Counted from the first letter of the stretch, positions 1-6,256 are shown. The stretch: DNA of 6,477 bases from Solirubrobacterales bacterium (GCA_013813955.1 JACCQW010000330.1:1-6477); one strand, 5' to 3'. Numbers and translations are program-made. Notes: generated by a model not told the origin, from the letters alone.

Positions 1-105
1 GTGGGCGCCGGGGCCGAGGAGGCTGCGCCCCCCGCCCCCGACGGGCCGCCCGAGCCCGGCGGTGCGCTGGACCAGCCCGCCGTCGACGAGCCCACCCCGG
101 AGTAG
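1..105 (+). CDS. C-terminal tail of an unidentified protein (5' end outside the window)
   Basis: Frame 1 is open from the first base to a TAG at 103-105 and gives 34 residues ending in DEPTPE. The peptide is rich in Pro, Ala, Gly and acidic residues and has no hydrophobic stretch, so it looks like a disordered acidic C-terminal extension, not part of a folded domain. I do not recognise the parent protein, and composition alone cannot identify it. The leading GTG could be an internal Val codon, and I treat the gene as continuing upstream. It converges on the SnoaL-like gene, with 10 bp between the two stop codons and no room for a separate terminator. An antisense frame or chance open frame is possible in such GC-rich DNA, but the clean convergent stop arrangement favours a real gene end. 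Confidence 0.55.
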   Translation: MGAGAEEAAPPAPDGPPEPGGALDQPAVDEPTPE

Positions 106-115
106 GTCTCAGGAC

Positions 116-517
116 TCAGCCGTCGGGCGCGTCGAGCGTGGCCCGCACGGCGTCGAGGTCCAGGTGCGCCTGCCAGCCGGCGATGCGCTGCGCGCGCACC
201 GTCCAGACGTGCGCGGCGGCCCACGTCAGGGGGCGCTGCGCTCCCACGGGCGTCGCGGCGATCGACACGAACGCGAGGACGTGCTCGGCGTCGATCCGGA
301 CGACCGCGTCGGGCGTGATCCGCAGATCCTCGTAGCGCTCCCCCCAGCGGGCGGCCCAGCAGCGCCAGCCCTCGCGGCCGTGCAGCGTCGCAGCGTTGGG
401 CACCAGAGGGTCCTGCAGCAGCTCCACCGCGGGGTCGACGACGTCCTCGGCGTCCGCGAGCGCGCCAGCGTTCCAGCGGCCGTAGAGACGCTCGACGAGC
501 TCGACGGGGGTCGGCAT
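116..517 (-). CDS. SnoaL-like / NTF2-fold small protein
   Basis: The product is 133 residues, beginning MPTPVELVERLYGRWNAG, the usual opening helix of SnoaL-like polyketide-cyclase/ketosteroid-isomerase-fold proteins. Features of that family visible here are the early helix with Trp15-Asn16-Ala17, a D/P-rich strand near residues 28-40, the HGREGW turn at about residues 46-51, and a central R-I-D-AEHVLAFVSI strand pair. The final strands contain a W-x-V motif followed by GWQAHLD. The fold forms a cone-shaped pocket, and members range from enzymes to simple binding proteins, so the substrate cannot be predicted. I chose the ATG at 515-517 because the match to the family begins there and a TACCCT -10-like box lies exactly 7 nt upstream. 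An in-frame ATG at 548-550 would add 11 residues (MCNRAARTLGP) but has no Shine-Dalgarno sequence. It is probably a single-gene cytoplasmic unit, divergent from the cNMP-fold gene. Confidence 0.85.
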   Translation of the reverse strand: MPTPVELVERLYGRWNAGALADAEDVVDPAVELLQDPLVPNAATLHGREGWRCWAARWGERYEDLRITPDAVVRIDAEHVLAFVSIAATPVGAQRPLTWAAAHVWTVRAQRIAGWQAHLDLDAVRATLDAPDG

Positions 518-524
518 CGGCCCG

Positions 525-530
525 AGGGTA
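525..530 (-). promoter_or_regulatory. -10 box abutting the SnoaL-like start (putative leaderless promoter)
   Basis: Read on the minus strand, TACCCT fits the actinobacterial -10 pattern TANNNT. It is followed by 7 nt (CGGGCCG) and then the ATG at 517, which would place transcription start at or next to the A of the start codon. No Shine-Dalgarno sequence precedes this ATG. I see no convincing -35 hexamer at 16-19 bp upstream. Confidence 0.45.
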
Positions 531-629
531 CGGGCCGCGCGGTTGCACATGGCCGTCTGTTCGAGCCCGTACGCCCGCCATGAACGGTGTTCGTCGTCCG
601 GTCACGTCCTGTGGGTGAACCTCCCCACC

Positions 630-636
630 GGAAAGG
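630..636 (+). promoter_or_regulatory. Ribosome binding site fixing the start of the cNMP-fold gene
   Basis: GGAAAGG ends 5 nt before the ATG at 642-644. This purine run selects ATG 642 over upstream in-frame starts near 543, whose extra N-terminal residues (MHMAVCSSPYARHERC and on) look like translated intergenic DNA. The gene is therefore leadered, unlike its divergent neighbour. I could not identify a -10/-35 pair in the 124-bp divergent gap. Confidence 0.6.
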
Positions 637-641
637 CCAGC

Positions 642-1076
642 ATGGAGACAGACCGCCTCGCCGCACTGCCGCTGTTCGCCCCGCTGACGTTCGACCAGAT
701 CGCTCAGATCGCCCCGCACGCGTCCGAGCTGCGGGTCCCCGAGGGCGGCCGCCTGCTCCTCGACGGCCCGTTCTCCGGCGACCTCGTCGTCGTCGAGACC
801 GGCCGCGCCCAGGTCCGCCGCGCCGGTGAGCGGGTGGCGGAGCTCGGTCCCGGCGACGTGTTCGGCGCGCTCGCGGCCGCCGAGTTCCCGACGGCCACGG
901 TGTCCGCGCTGACCGACATGACGCTTGTGACCTTCAGCGGCCGCGACGTGCGCCGCGTGGGCGCGCGGGCGCCGAAGACGGGCGCGCTTCTGCGGCTGTC
1001 GATCGAGGCACACCGCCCCGACTTCGCCGGCATGGCCCAGCGGGCCCTCGGCTCGATGGTGGCCGCCGCCGTGTAG
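642..1076 (+). CDS. Stand-alone cyclic-nucleotide-binding-fold protein (CRP N-domain-like, no HTH)
   Basis: The 144-residue product matches the cNMP-binding beta-roll of CRP/FNR and kinase regulatory subunits: the opening RLAALPLFAPLTFDQIAQIAPHA helix (residues 5-27), V-P-E-GG-RLLLDG (32-42), G-D-LVVVETGRAQVRR (46-60), ELGPGDVFG (67-75) and ATVSALTDMTLVTFSGRDVRRV (85-105), then one C-terminal helical region. It stops there, while CRP-family regulators are usually over 200 residues and end in a winged helix, so it is not itself a typical transcription factor. In the phosphate-binding cassette, the position of the canonical Glu (FGE) is Ala76, the Arg of the usual R-S/T-A motif is replaced by Pro83 (FPTATV), and the cassette is short by about three residues. 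Canonical cAMP binding is therefore doubtful. It may act as a protein-interaction or sensor module. It converges on the cyclase gene, 25 bp away. The fold is secure; the function is unknown. Confidence 0.85.
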   Translation: METDRLAALPLFAPLTFDQIAQIAPHASELRVPEGGRLLLDGPFSGDLVVVETGRAQVRRAGERVAELGPGDVFGALAAAEFPTATVSALTDMTLVTFSGRDVRRVGARAPKTGALLRLSIEAHRPDFAGMAQRALGSMVAAAV

Positions 1077-1078
1077 GA

Positions 1079-1097
1079 GGCCGGCACCCCGCCGGTC
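1079..1097. terminator. Short GC hairpin between convergent gene ends
   Basis: CCGGC (1081-1085) and GCCGG (1091-1095) form a perfect 5-bp stem around ACCCC. In the plus-strand RNA it extends to 7 bp with one G-U pair. It fills most of the 25-bp gap between the cNMP-fold stop (1074-1076) and the cyclase stop (1102-1104). No U-tract follows on either strand, so it would be an actinobacterial-type, U-less, possibly bidirectional terminator. Short GC stems are common by chance here; its position is the main support. Confidence 0.45.
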
Positions 1098-1101
1098 CGG
1101 C

Positions 1102-4100
1102 TCAGGCGCCGCCGGTCGGCGCGAGGTTGCGCGTGCGCGCCGCCAGGTGCAGGACACCCAGGCGCTCGAAGGCGTCCGCGGCGAGCGCGTAGGCGGCGGC
1201 GCCCGCCTCCGGGTTCTCGCGGTGCAGGATCGCGGCCGCCAGATGGCGACAGCGTGCGGCGTCCAGCGGTCGTCCCAGCTCGGTCCAGCCCTGGGCGGCG
1301 CGGTCCAGGCCCTCGGCCGCGTCGGCGGCCAGCGGGGACGAGGCGCCGCCGGCCTCCAGCACCGCGACGCTCGCGATCGGCGAGCGCAGGCGTCCGGCCA
1401 GCTCGGCGGCGCGGTGGGCGTCGGCGCGCGCACTGCGCATCTGGTCGGCGAGCGCGAAGACGACCGCGCGGTTGGCCAGCCCCTGGATCGCCTGCACGGT
1501 CAGCCCGGCGCGCTCTGCGACCTGCAGCGCGCGGTCCAGGGTCTCGAGGGCCGCCTCGTGGTCGTCGCTGTCGCGCAGCACGATCGCCAGCCCGCTGAGC
1601 GCGTGGAATGTGACCTCAGACCAGCCGACGTCCTCGGCCAGCTCGACTGCGCGCCGGTAGCGCGCGATCGCGGCCTCCCACTCGCCGGCGCGCCAGTGCA
1701 GCAGGCCGCGCAGGGCATAGGGCAGGCAGAGCTTGAGGACGAGGCCCTCGCGCTCGGCGAGCTCCGCGCTGGCGTCGCTGAGCGCCTCCACCGCCGCCCA
1801 GTCGGCCCGGTGCACGGCGAGCTGGGCCAGGGCGGCGTGCAGCTCGACCTGGCTGGGCACGTCGCCGATGCGCTGTGCCAGCGCCAGCGCATCGGCGTAG
1901 GTGGCCTGTGCGCTGCCGTAATCGGCCTCCGCCATCTCGAGGTGGTTGCCGAGCGCCAGCTGCGCCAGCACGACCTCGAGCTCGTCGTGCTCGCGGGCGA
2001 GGTCGACGGCGCGACCGAGGTTCTCGCGCGCGCGCTCGGCGTCGCCGATCCGGCTGAAGACCCGTCCGAAGATGCCGTGCGCGCGGCTGACCGTAGCCGC
2101 CTCGCCGAGCTGCTGGGCCTGGCGCAGCGCCTTCTCCGAGGCGTAGATCGCGAGCATGTTGTCGCCGGAGAGCACGTACAGCCAGGCGGCGTCCTCGTAG
2201 AGGCGAACGAGCTCGGGCGACGGGGGCCCGCCCTTGAGCAGGTTCATCCCCTGCTGGTAGTGCTCGATCGCCTCGCGGCGCTCGCCCTGCTGCGCGAGTG
2301 CGCCGCCGAGCTTGCGCAGCGTGCGGCCGACGCGCTCCGGGTCCTCGCGCCGGCGGTGGAAGTCCAGGCAGGCGCGCCATGCCGCGAGTGCCGCGTCGGT
2401 GCGCCCGAGGCGCAGCGCGACGTCCCCCTGCTTGTCGGCCACGCGCGCGTTGGCGTCGGTGTCGTCATCGCCCAGGAGGTCCAGCGCGGCGCTGTAGTGA
2501 AAGAAGGCCTCCTCGTTGGAGAAGAAGCGCGCCGCCGCGTCGCCCGCCGCCTCCAGGAAGCGCAGCGCGCCGGCGCGCATCGGGGTCAGCTCGGGCGCCG
2601 GCAGCTGGGCCACCGCGCCGAGCGACGCCGCGCGGCCGTAGTGCTCGGCCAGCAGCGCGACGACCTCATCGGCCCGGTCGCCCGCTCGGTCCTCGACGAA
2701 CGCGGCGACCTCGAAGTGCTTGCGGGCCCGCGCGGCCTTCGGGAGCATCGAGTAGGCGACGTCGCGGATGAGGACGTGCTTGAAGGCGAGCTCGGGCTCG
2801 CCGGCCAGGCGGCGGCCCTCGCCGGGGACGATGATGTCCTTGTCGCGCAGCGTGTCCAGCGTGCTCTGCAGGTCCTCGCCCTCCGCGGCGGCGAGCGGGG
2901 CGAGCGCGTCGGGCCAGAACGTCCGCCCGATCACCGCCGCCTGCTGCACGAGCCGGCGCTCGAACGGGGCGAGGCCGTCGAGCCGCGTCGCCAGCAGCGC
3001 GTGGACGGTGTCGGGCAGCTCGGCCACGGTCGCGCCGCGCTCGTCGGCCAGGCGGCGCGCCATCTCCTCGGCGAACAGGGGGTTGCCGCCGGCACGCTCG
3101 GCCACCTCCGCGGCGGTCTCGGCGCTGGTGGAGGCGGGCAGCAGCGCGTCCACCAGCACGCGCACGTCGCCGGCGTCCAGCGGCTCGAGGAACAGCTTCG
3201 TCGCGCGGCGCCCGCTCCCCCATCCGCTGCGGCGCTCGAGCAGCTCGTCGCGGGTCAGGGCGACGATCAGCAGCGGCCCACGCGCCCACTGGGCTACGTG
3301 CTCGATCAGGTCGAGCATGCCCTGGTCGGCCCAATGGATGTCCTCGAAGACCACCACCACCGGCCGGTCGCGCGCCATGCCCTCCATGAGCGAGCGCACG
3401 GTGGTGAAGAACGTCTCGCGCAGGTGCTCCGCAGCCTCGTCGACCGCCTCGCCGGGTGCGGCCGCCGGATCGTCGATGCCGAGCAGGCGCCCGATGAGCG
3501 CCGCGCCGGGCGCGGACTGCTCGGCGCCGCGGCCCAGCAGCTCGTCGACCCGGGCCGCGAGCTTCTCCCACGCGGCGGGCGCGGAGTCGTCGGCGTCGAT
3601 GGCGCACTCGGCGCGCACGATCTCGCCGAGCGCCCAGTAGACGATGCCCGAGCCGTAGGCCAGGCAGCGGCCCTGGCGCAGCACCGGCGCCGGCGTCTCG
3701 TCGGCGAGGCGGGGCGCGAGCTCGCTCAGCAGACGCGACTTGCCCACCCCGGCCTGGCCGACGACGGTCACGAGGTGGGGCTGCCCCTCGCGGGCGACCC
3801 GCCGGTACAGCGACTGCAGCGCGGCCAGCTCGTCCTCGCGGCCGACGAGCGGGGCCGCGCTGGCGGTCGCCCCGCGGCGCGCGGACTGCGGTGTGAGCAG
3901 CTCCAGCGCCTCCCACGCGGCGACCGGGTCGGCCTTGCCCTTCAGCTCCAGCGCGTCGAGCGGGTTGTAGGCGACGCAGTGGCGGGTGGCGCGCCAGGTG
4001 AGCTCGCCGACGGTGACCGAGCCCCGCGCCCCGGCGCTCGTCAGCCGTGCGGCGACGTTGACGGCGTCGCCGATCACGGTGTAGGCGTCCACCACGGCGC

Positions 4101-4665
4101 CGGCCATCACGTCACCGGTGTTCACCCCCACGCGCAGGTCGAAGCGCACGCCGTAGGAGCGCTCGAGGTCGGCGTTGATCTCGGTCATCACCGCCTGCAT
4201 CGCCAGCCCGGCGCGCACCGCCCGCTCGGGGTCGTCCTCGTGGGCGCGCGGAGCCCCGAAGAGCGCCATCACGTTGTCGCCGATGAACTTGTCCACGGTC
4301 CCGCCGTAGCGCTCGACCTCCCCGGCGAGGCCGCGCAGACTGCGCTCGGTGATCTGGCGGACGGCCTCGGGGTCCAGGCGCTCGGAGACCGCGGTGAAGC
4401 CCGACAGGTCGGCGAACAGGACCGTCACGGTGCGCCGCTGGTCGTCGGTGGGCGACGGCGCTGCGATCACGGCGGGCGCTGCGGGAGCTGCGGGCGCTGC
4501 GGCCAGCGCGGTGCCGCAGCTCATGCAGAAGCGCGCCGCCGCGGGCGCCGCCTCGCCGCACGCGGGGCACGCGGACCGGTTGGCCACGCCACAGCCCATG
4601 CAGAACCGGGCCCCATCGGGGTTCTCGGTCCCGCACGCCGCACAGGTGTCCGCGCCCGCATCCAC
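1102..4665 (-). CDS. Class III (IIIb-like) adenylate cyclase fused to zinc ribbons, STAND/AAA ATPase and TPR-like tail
   Basis: The protein has 1187 residues. Residues 8-51 hold two CxxC-x10-CxxC zinc ribbons, followed by an Ala/Pro linker (about 54-72). Residues 79-255 form a class III cyclase domain with all expected catalytic positions: metal-binding Asp86 (FADLSGFT) and Asp130 (DKFIGD), base-selecting Lys126 and Thr196 (YTVIGD), and transition-state Asn203 and Arg207 (VNVAARL). Thr in place of Asp at the second base-contact position is the IIIb (sAC-like) signature and predicts ATP as substrate. A P-loop NTPase follows: VGRE at 274-277, Walker A GQAGVGKS at 303-310, Walker B VVVVFEDIHWAD at 436-447, GNPLFAEE at 527-534, and the FKHVLIRDVAYSMLP region at about 628-642. 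From about 690 to the end are repeated Ala/Leu-rich TPR-like helices. No LuxR-type HTH follows, unlike several mycobacterial cyclase-ATPase fusions. There are no membrane segments, so it is cytosolic. The start is GTG 4665, directly after a good promoter; a GGGGA 10-14 nt upstream is a weak alternative SD. The signal it senses is unknown. Confidence 0.93.
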   Translation of the reverse strand: MDAGADTCAACGTENPDGARFCMGCGVANRSACPACGEAAPAAARFCMSCGTALAAAPAAPAAPAVIAAPSPTDDQRRTVTVLFADLSGFTAVSERLDPEAVRQITERSLRGLAGEVERYGGTVDKFIGDNVMALFGAPRAHEDDPERAVRAGLAMQAVMTEINADLERSYGVRFDLRVGVNTGDVMAGAVVDAYTVIGDAVNVAARLTSAGARGSVTVGELTWRATRHCVAYNPLDALELKGKADPVAAWEALELLTPQSARRGATASAAPLVGREDELAALQSLYRRVAREGQPHLVTVVGQAGVGKSRLLSELAPRLADETPAPVLRQGRCLAYGSGIVYWALGEIVRAECAIDADDSAPAAWEKLAARVDELLGRGAEQSAPGAALIGRLLGIDDPAAAPGEAVDEAAEHLRETFFTTVRSLMEGMARDRPVVVVFEDIHWADQGMLDLIEHVAQWARGPLLIVALTRDELLERRSGWGSGRRATKLFLEPLDAGDVRVLVDALLPASTSAETAAEVAERAGGNPLFAEEMARRLADERGATVAELPDTVHALLATRLDGLAPFERRLVQQAAVIGRTFWPDALAPLAAAEGEDLQSTLDTLRDKDIIVPGEGRRLAGEPELAFKHVLIRDVAYSMLPKAARARKHFEVAAFVEDRAGDRADEVVALLAEHYGRAASLGAVAQLPAPELTPMRAGALRFLEAAGDAAARFFSNEEAFFHYSAALDLLGDDDTDANARVADKQGDVALRLGRTDAALAAWRACLDFHRRREDPERVGRTLRKLGGALAQQGERREAIEHYQQGMNLLKGGPPSPELVRLYEDAAWLYVLSGDNMLAIYASEKALRQAQQLGEAATVSRAHGIFGRVFSRIGDAERARENLGRAVDLAREHDELEVVLAQLALGNHLEMAEADYGSAQATYADALALAQRIGDVPSQVELHAALAQLAVHRADWAAVEALSDASAELAEREGLVLKLCLPYALRGLLHWRAGEWEAAIARYRRAVELAEDVGWSEVTFHALSGLAIVLRDSDDHEAALETLDRALQVAERAGLTVQAIQGLANRAVVFALADQMRSARADAHRAAELAGRLRSPIASVAVLEAGGASSPLAADAAEGLDRAAQGWTELGRPLDAARCRHLAAAILHRENPEAGAAAYALAADAFERLGVLHLAARTRNLAPTGGA
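4513..4644 (-). repeat. Tandemly duplicated zinc-ribbon coding unit
   Basis: Two copies of a 19-codon unit encode residues 8-26 and 33-51 of the cyclase. Each reads CxxCG, eight variable residues dominated by small side chains, then ARFCMxCG (ARFCMGCG in the first, ARFCMSCG in the second). Spacing is identical (10 residues between CxxC pairs), and the units are separated by a 6-residue linker. The eight Cys are C8, C11, C22, C25, C33, C36, C47 and C50. This is the double zinc-ribbon layout known at the N-termini of many cyclases and kinases, probably used for protein contacts. The near-identity suggests duplication within the gene. Confidence 0.7.
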
Positions 4666-4671
4666 ACGCGG

Positions 4672-4700
4672 AGTATCCCCGCAAGCGGGCGCGCTGTCAT
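4672..4700 (-). promoter_or_regulatory. Sigma70-type promoter of the cyclase, predicted leaderless
   Basis: On the minus strand the -35 is ATGACA (4700-4695; five of six match TTGACA). The spacer is 17 nt (4694-4678) and the -10 is GATACT (4677-4672; four of six match TATAAT, including the key A2 and T6). The -10 ends 6 nt before the GTG at 4665, so the predicted first transcribed base is at or beside that G. This is the best -35/-10 pair in the window and independently supports the GTG start. Confidence 0.6.
4678..4689. promoter_or_regulatory. Inverted repeat inside the cyclase promoter spacer (candidate operator)
   Basis: CCCGC-AA-GCGGG is a perfect 5-bp-arm inverted repeat with a 2-bp centre. 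It lies wholly within the 17-bp spacer between the -35 and -10 of the cyclase promoter. If the cyclase mRNA starts at its GTG, this repeat is not in that RNA and would act as duplex DNA. A dimeric regulator there would block or reshape polymerase binding. Repeats of this size arise by chance in GC-rich DNA, so position is the main argument. Confidence 0.35.
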
Positions 4701-4717
4701 CGCTTGTGTCCCCACTG

Positions 4718-4730
4718 CGGCGAATCGCCG
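4718..4730. promoter_or_regulatory. Inverted repeat upstream of the cystathionine lyase -10 (candidate operator)
   Basis: CGGCGA-A-TCGCCG has perfect 6-bp arms around a single central base (4724). It ends 5 bp before the lyase -10 box and spans about -31 to -19 relative to the predicted start at 4749, over the place where a -35 should be. It also lies about 53-65 bp upstream of the predicted cyclase start, so one bound protein could affect both divergent genes. Confidence 0.35.
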
Positions 4731-4735
4731 GAGAC

Positions 4736-4741
4736 TAGGAT
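4736..4741 (+). promoter_or_regulatory. -10 box abutting the cystathionine lyase start (putative leaderless promoter)
   Basis: TAGGAT fits TANNNT and is followed by exactly 7 nt (CCGAGCC) before the ATG at 4749. The embedded AGGA, 8 nt before ATG, could instead be a Shine-Dalgarno sequence, so the sequence alone does not separate the two readings. The -35 position (CACTGC at a 17-bp spacing) does not match consensus. Confidence 0.4.
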
Positions 4742-4748
4742 CCGAGCC

Positions 4749-5822
4749 ATGAGCGACCGGCTGCGGCCCGCCACGCGCGTCGTCCACGCGGGCCTGCCGC
4801 CGGCGCGGCAGGGCGAGCCCTATCTGCCCGGCCCCGTGTTCGCCGCGCCGTTTCACCTCGCCGGCCCAAGCGATGCCTCGCCCTACGGCTACGGGCGCTA
4901 CGCCAACCCGACCTGGACCGCCTACGAGGCCGCACTGTCTGAGCTCGAGGGCGGCGAGACCGTGGTCTTCGCCTCGGGCGCCGCGGCGTGTGCGGCGGTG
5001 CTGCTGCCCGCCCTGGGCGACGGCGACGTGCTCGTCCTGCCCTCCGACGGCTACCCGGTGGTGCGCAAGCTCGCCACCGAGCACCTCGCGCCCCGGGGGG
5101 TGGAGATCCGTTGGGTCCCCACCGACGAGCAGGCCGTGCGCGCCGCGCTGCCCGGCGCGACGCTCGTCTGGGTCGAGACGCCGTCCAATCCCGGCCTGGA
5201 CGTGCTCGACGTCGCGGCGCTCGCGCAGGCGGTGCACGCCGCGGGCGCGGGGCTGGCCGTCGACAACACGCTGGCCACGCCCCTGAACCAGCGCCCGCTC
5301 GAGCTCGGGGCCGACCTCTCGGTGTCCAGCGCGTCCAAGCACCTCACCGGTCATAGCGACCTCGTGCTGGGATGCGTCGCCGCGGCCGACCCCGAGCGCG
5401 CCGCCGCCCTGCGCACGTGGCGAGGGCTGACCGGCGCGATCCCCGGCCCGTTCGAGGTCTGGCTGGCGCACCGCTCGCTGGCCACGCTGCACGTCCGCGT
5501 CGAACGCCAGGATGCGACAGCGCGCGCGCTCGCCACCGTGCTTCGCGCCCGCGACGACGTCGCGAGCGTGCGCCACCCGGGCTTCGGCTCCGTGCTGTGC
5601 TTCGACCTGGGCGCGCAGGAGCGCGCGCAGGTGTTCCTCGGCGCGCTGCGGATCGTCGCCGAGGCCACGAGCTTCGGTGGCGTGCACAGCTCGGCCGAGC
5701 GCCGCGCGCGCTGGGGAACCGACGACGTCTCGCCCGGGTTCGTGCGCTTCAGCGTCGGCCTCGAGGACGCCGGCGACCTGCGGGCCGACGTGCTGCGAGC
5801 CCTCGAGGCCGCCGCCGGCTAA
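4749..5822 (+). CDS. Cystathionine gamma-lyase (PLP-dependent Cys/Met metabolism family)
   Basis: The 357-residue product is a fold-type I PLP enzyme that probably cleaves cystathionine to cysteine, 2-oxobutyrate and ammonia in reverse transsulfuration. Visible family landmarks are TRVVHAGLPPARQGEPYLPGPVFAAPFHL (residues 9-37), YGRYANPTWTAYEAALSELEGG (48-69), SGAAA (76-80), SDGY (99-102), ETPSNPGLDVLD (143-154) and VDNTLATP (171-178). The PLP-binding lysine is Lys197 in SSASKHLTGHSD, and the carboxylate-binding Arg is in FVRFSVGLED near the C-terminus. The YGRYANPTW and SFGGVHSSAERRARWG segments are those I associate with actinobacterial lyases, which are slightly shorter than the roughly 380-400 residues of E. 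coli-type enzymes. Related members (gamma-synthase, methionine gamma-lyase) cannot be fully excluded from sequence alone. ATG 4749 is chosen over 4704 because family similarity starts there and a -10/SD element precedes it. The final TAA overlaps the convergent OsmC stop. Confidence 0.9.
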   Translation: MSDRLRPATRVVHAGLPPARQGEPYLPGPVFAAPFHLAGPSDASPYGYGRYANPTWTAYEAALSELEGGETVVFASGAAACAAVLLPALGDGDVLVLPSDGYPVVRKLATEHLAPRGVEIRWVPTDEQAVRAALPGATLVWVETPSNPGLDVLDVAALAQAVHAAGAGLAVDNTLATPLNQRPLELGADLSVSSASKHLTGHSDLVLGCVAAADPERAAALRTWRGLTGAIPGPFEVWLAHRSLATLHVRVERQDATARALATVLRARDDVASVRHPGFGSVLCFDLGAQERAQVFLGALRIVAEATSFGGVHSSAERRARWGTDDVSPGFVRFSVGLEDAGDLRADVLRALEAAAG

Positions 5823-6250
5823 TCCTCCAGCGTCGCGGTGAGCGTGATCTCGCCGACGCCCGCGAGCGCCTTGGAGACCGCGCAGCCGGCCTTGGCCTCC
5901 TCGGCGTGCTTGGCGAAGTGCTCCTGGTCGATGCCGGGGACCCGGCCCGTGGTCACCAGCTCGATCGTGCCGATCTCCGGGCCGTCGTCGCCCCTGCGCA
6001 GGCTGACCTTCGCGGTCGTCTCGACGCTCTCGCCCGGATGACCGGACTGGCTGAGGATGTTGCCCAGCGCCATCGAGAAGCAGGCCGCATGCGCGGCGGC
6101 GATGAGCTCCTCGGGGTTCGTGCCCTGGCCGTCCTCGAAGCGCGAGCTGTGGGAGTAGGCGCCCTCGAAGACGCCTTCACCGACCTGCAGGTCGCCGGAC
6201 CCGTCCTTGAGGTCGCCCTTCCACACTGCGCTGCCGTTGCGTGTCGCCAT
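5819..6250 (-). CDS. osmC: OsmC-family peroxiredoxin (organic hydroperoxide reductase)
   Basis: The 143-residue protein is the normal length for OsmC. The family reduces organic hydroperoxides in the cytoplasm with a Cys pair, commonly recycled by lipoylated protein and a lipoamide dehydrogenase. Landmarks are the N-terminal GSAVWKGDLKDGSGDL strand (residues 6-21), Arg37 and Glu47 (F-E-D-G-Q-GTNPEELIAAAHAACFSMAL), catalytic Cys57 on the central helix, and resolving Cys123 in EEAKAGCAVSKAL. The Arg, Glu and both Cys are present, so the enzyme should be active. The family splits into OsmC, Ohr and YhfA types; the GTNPEELIAAAHAACFSMAL helix favours OsmC proper. ATG 6250 is chosen because AGAGGAG lies 6 nt upstream, and the longer upstream reading runs into radA. 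Its stop (complement of 5819-5821) overlaps the lyase stop. Confidence 0.92.
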   Translation of the reverse strand: MATRNGSAVWKGDLKDGSGDLQVGEGVFEGAYSHSSRFEDGQGTNPEELIAAAHAACFSMALGNILSQSGHPGESVETTAKVSLRRGDDGPEIGTIELVTTGRVPGIDQEHFAKHAEEAKAGCAVSKALAGVGEITLTATLED

Positions 6251-6256
6251 GTCGGA

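Noticed and set aside
582..592. GAAC-GGT-GTTC inverted repeat as a LexA/SOS box upstream of the cNMP-fold gene
   Set aside because: The Gram-positive/actinobacterial SOS box needs four bases between GAAC and GTTC; here there are three, putting the half-sites out of phase. The flanks also do not match.
600..621. GGTCAC...GTGAACC as a CRP/cAMP receptor site near the cNMP-fold gene
   Set aside because: The arms are imperfect (one base inserted), and the spacing does not fit TGTGA-N6-TCACA. There is no reason to prefer it over chance.
1147..4752. A 1201-codon open frame on the plus strand, antisense to nearly the whole cyclase gene
   Set aside because: It is in codon register with the cyclase, so antisense stops require Leu TTA/CTA or Ser TCA on the sense strand, codons that are rare in GC-rich genes. 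The translation is Arg/Gly/Val/Ala-rich with no recognisable domain, while the cyclase strand has clear motifs throughout.
4521..5687. A 388-codon minus-strand frame antisense to the cystathionine lyase
   Set aside because: It is low-complexity Arg/Ala/Gly/His-rich, has no motif, and runs through the divergent promoter region into the cyclase N-terminus in another frame. It is a GC-bias shadow.
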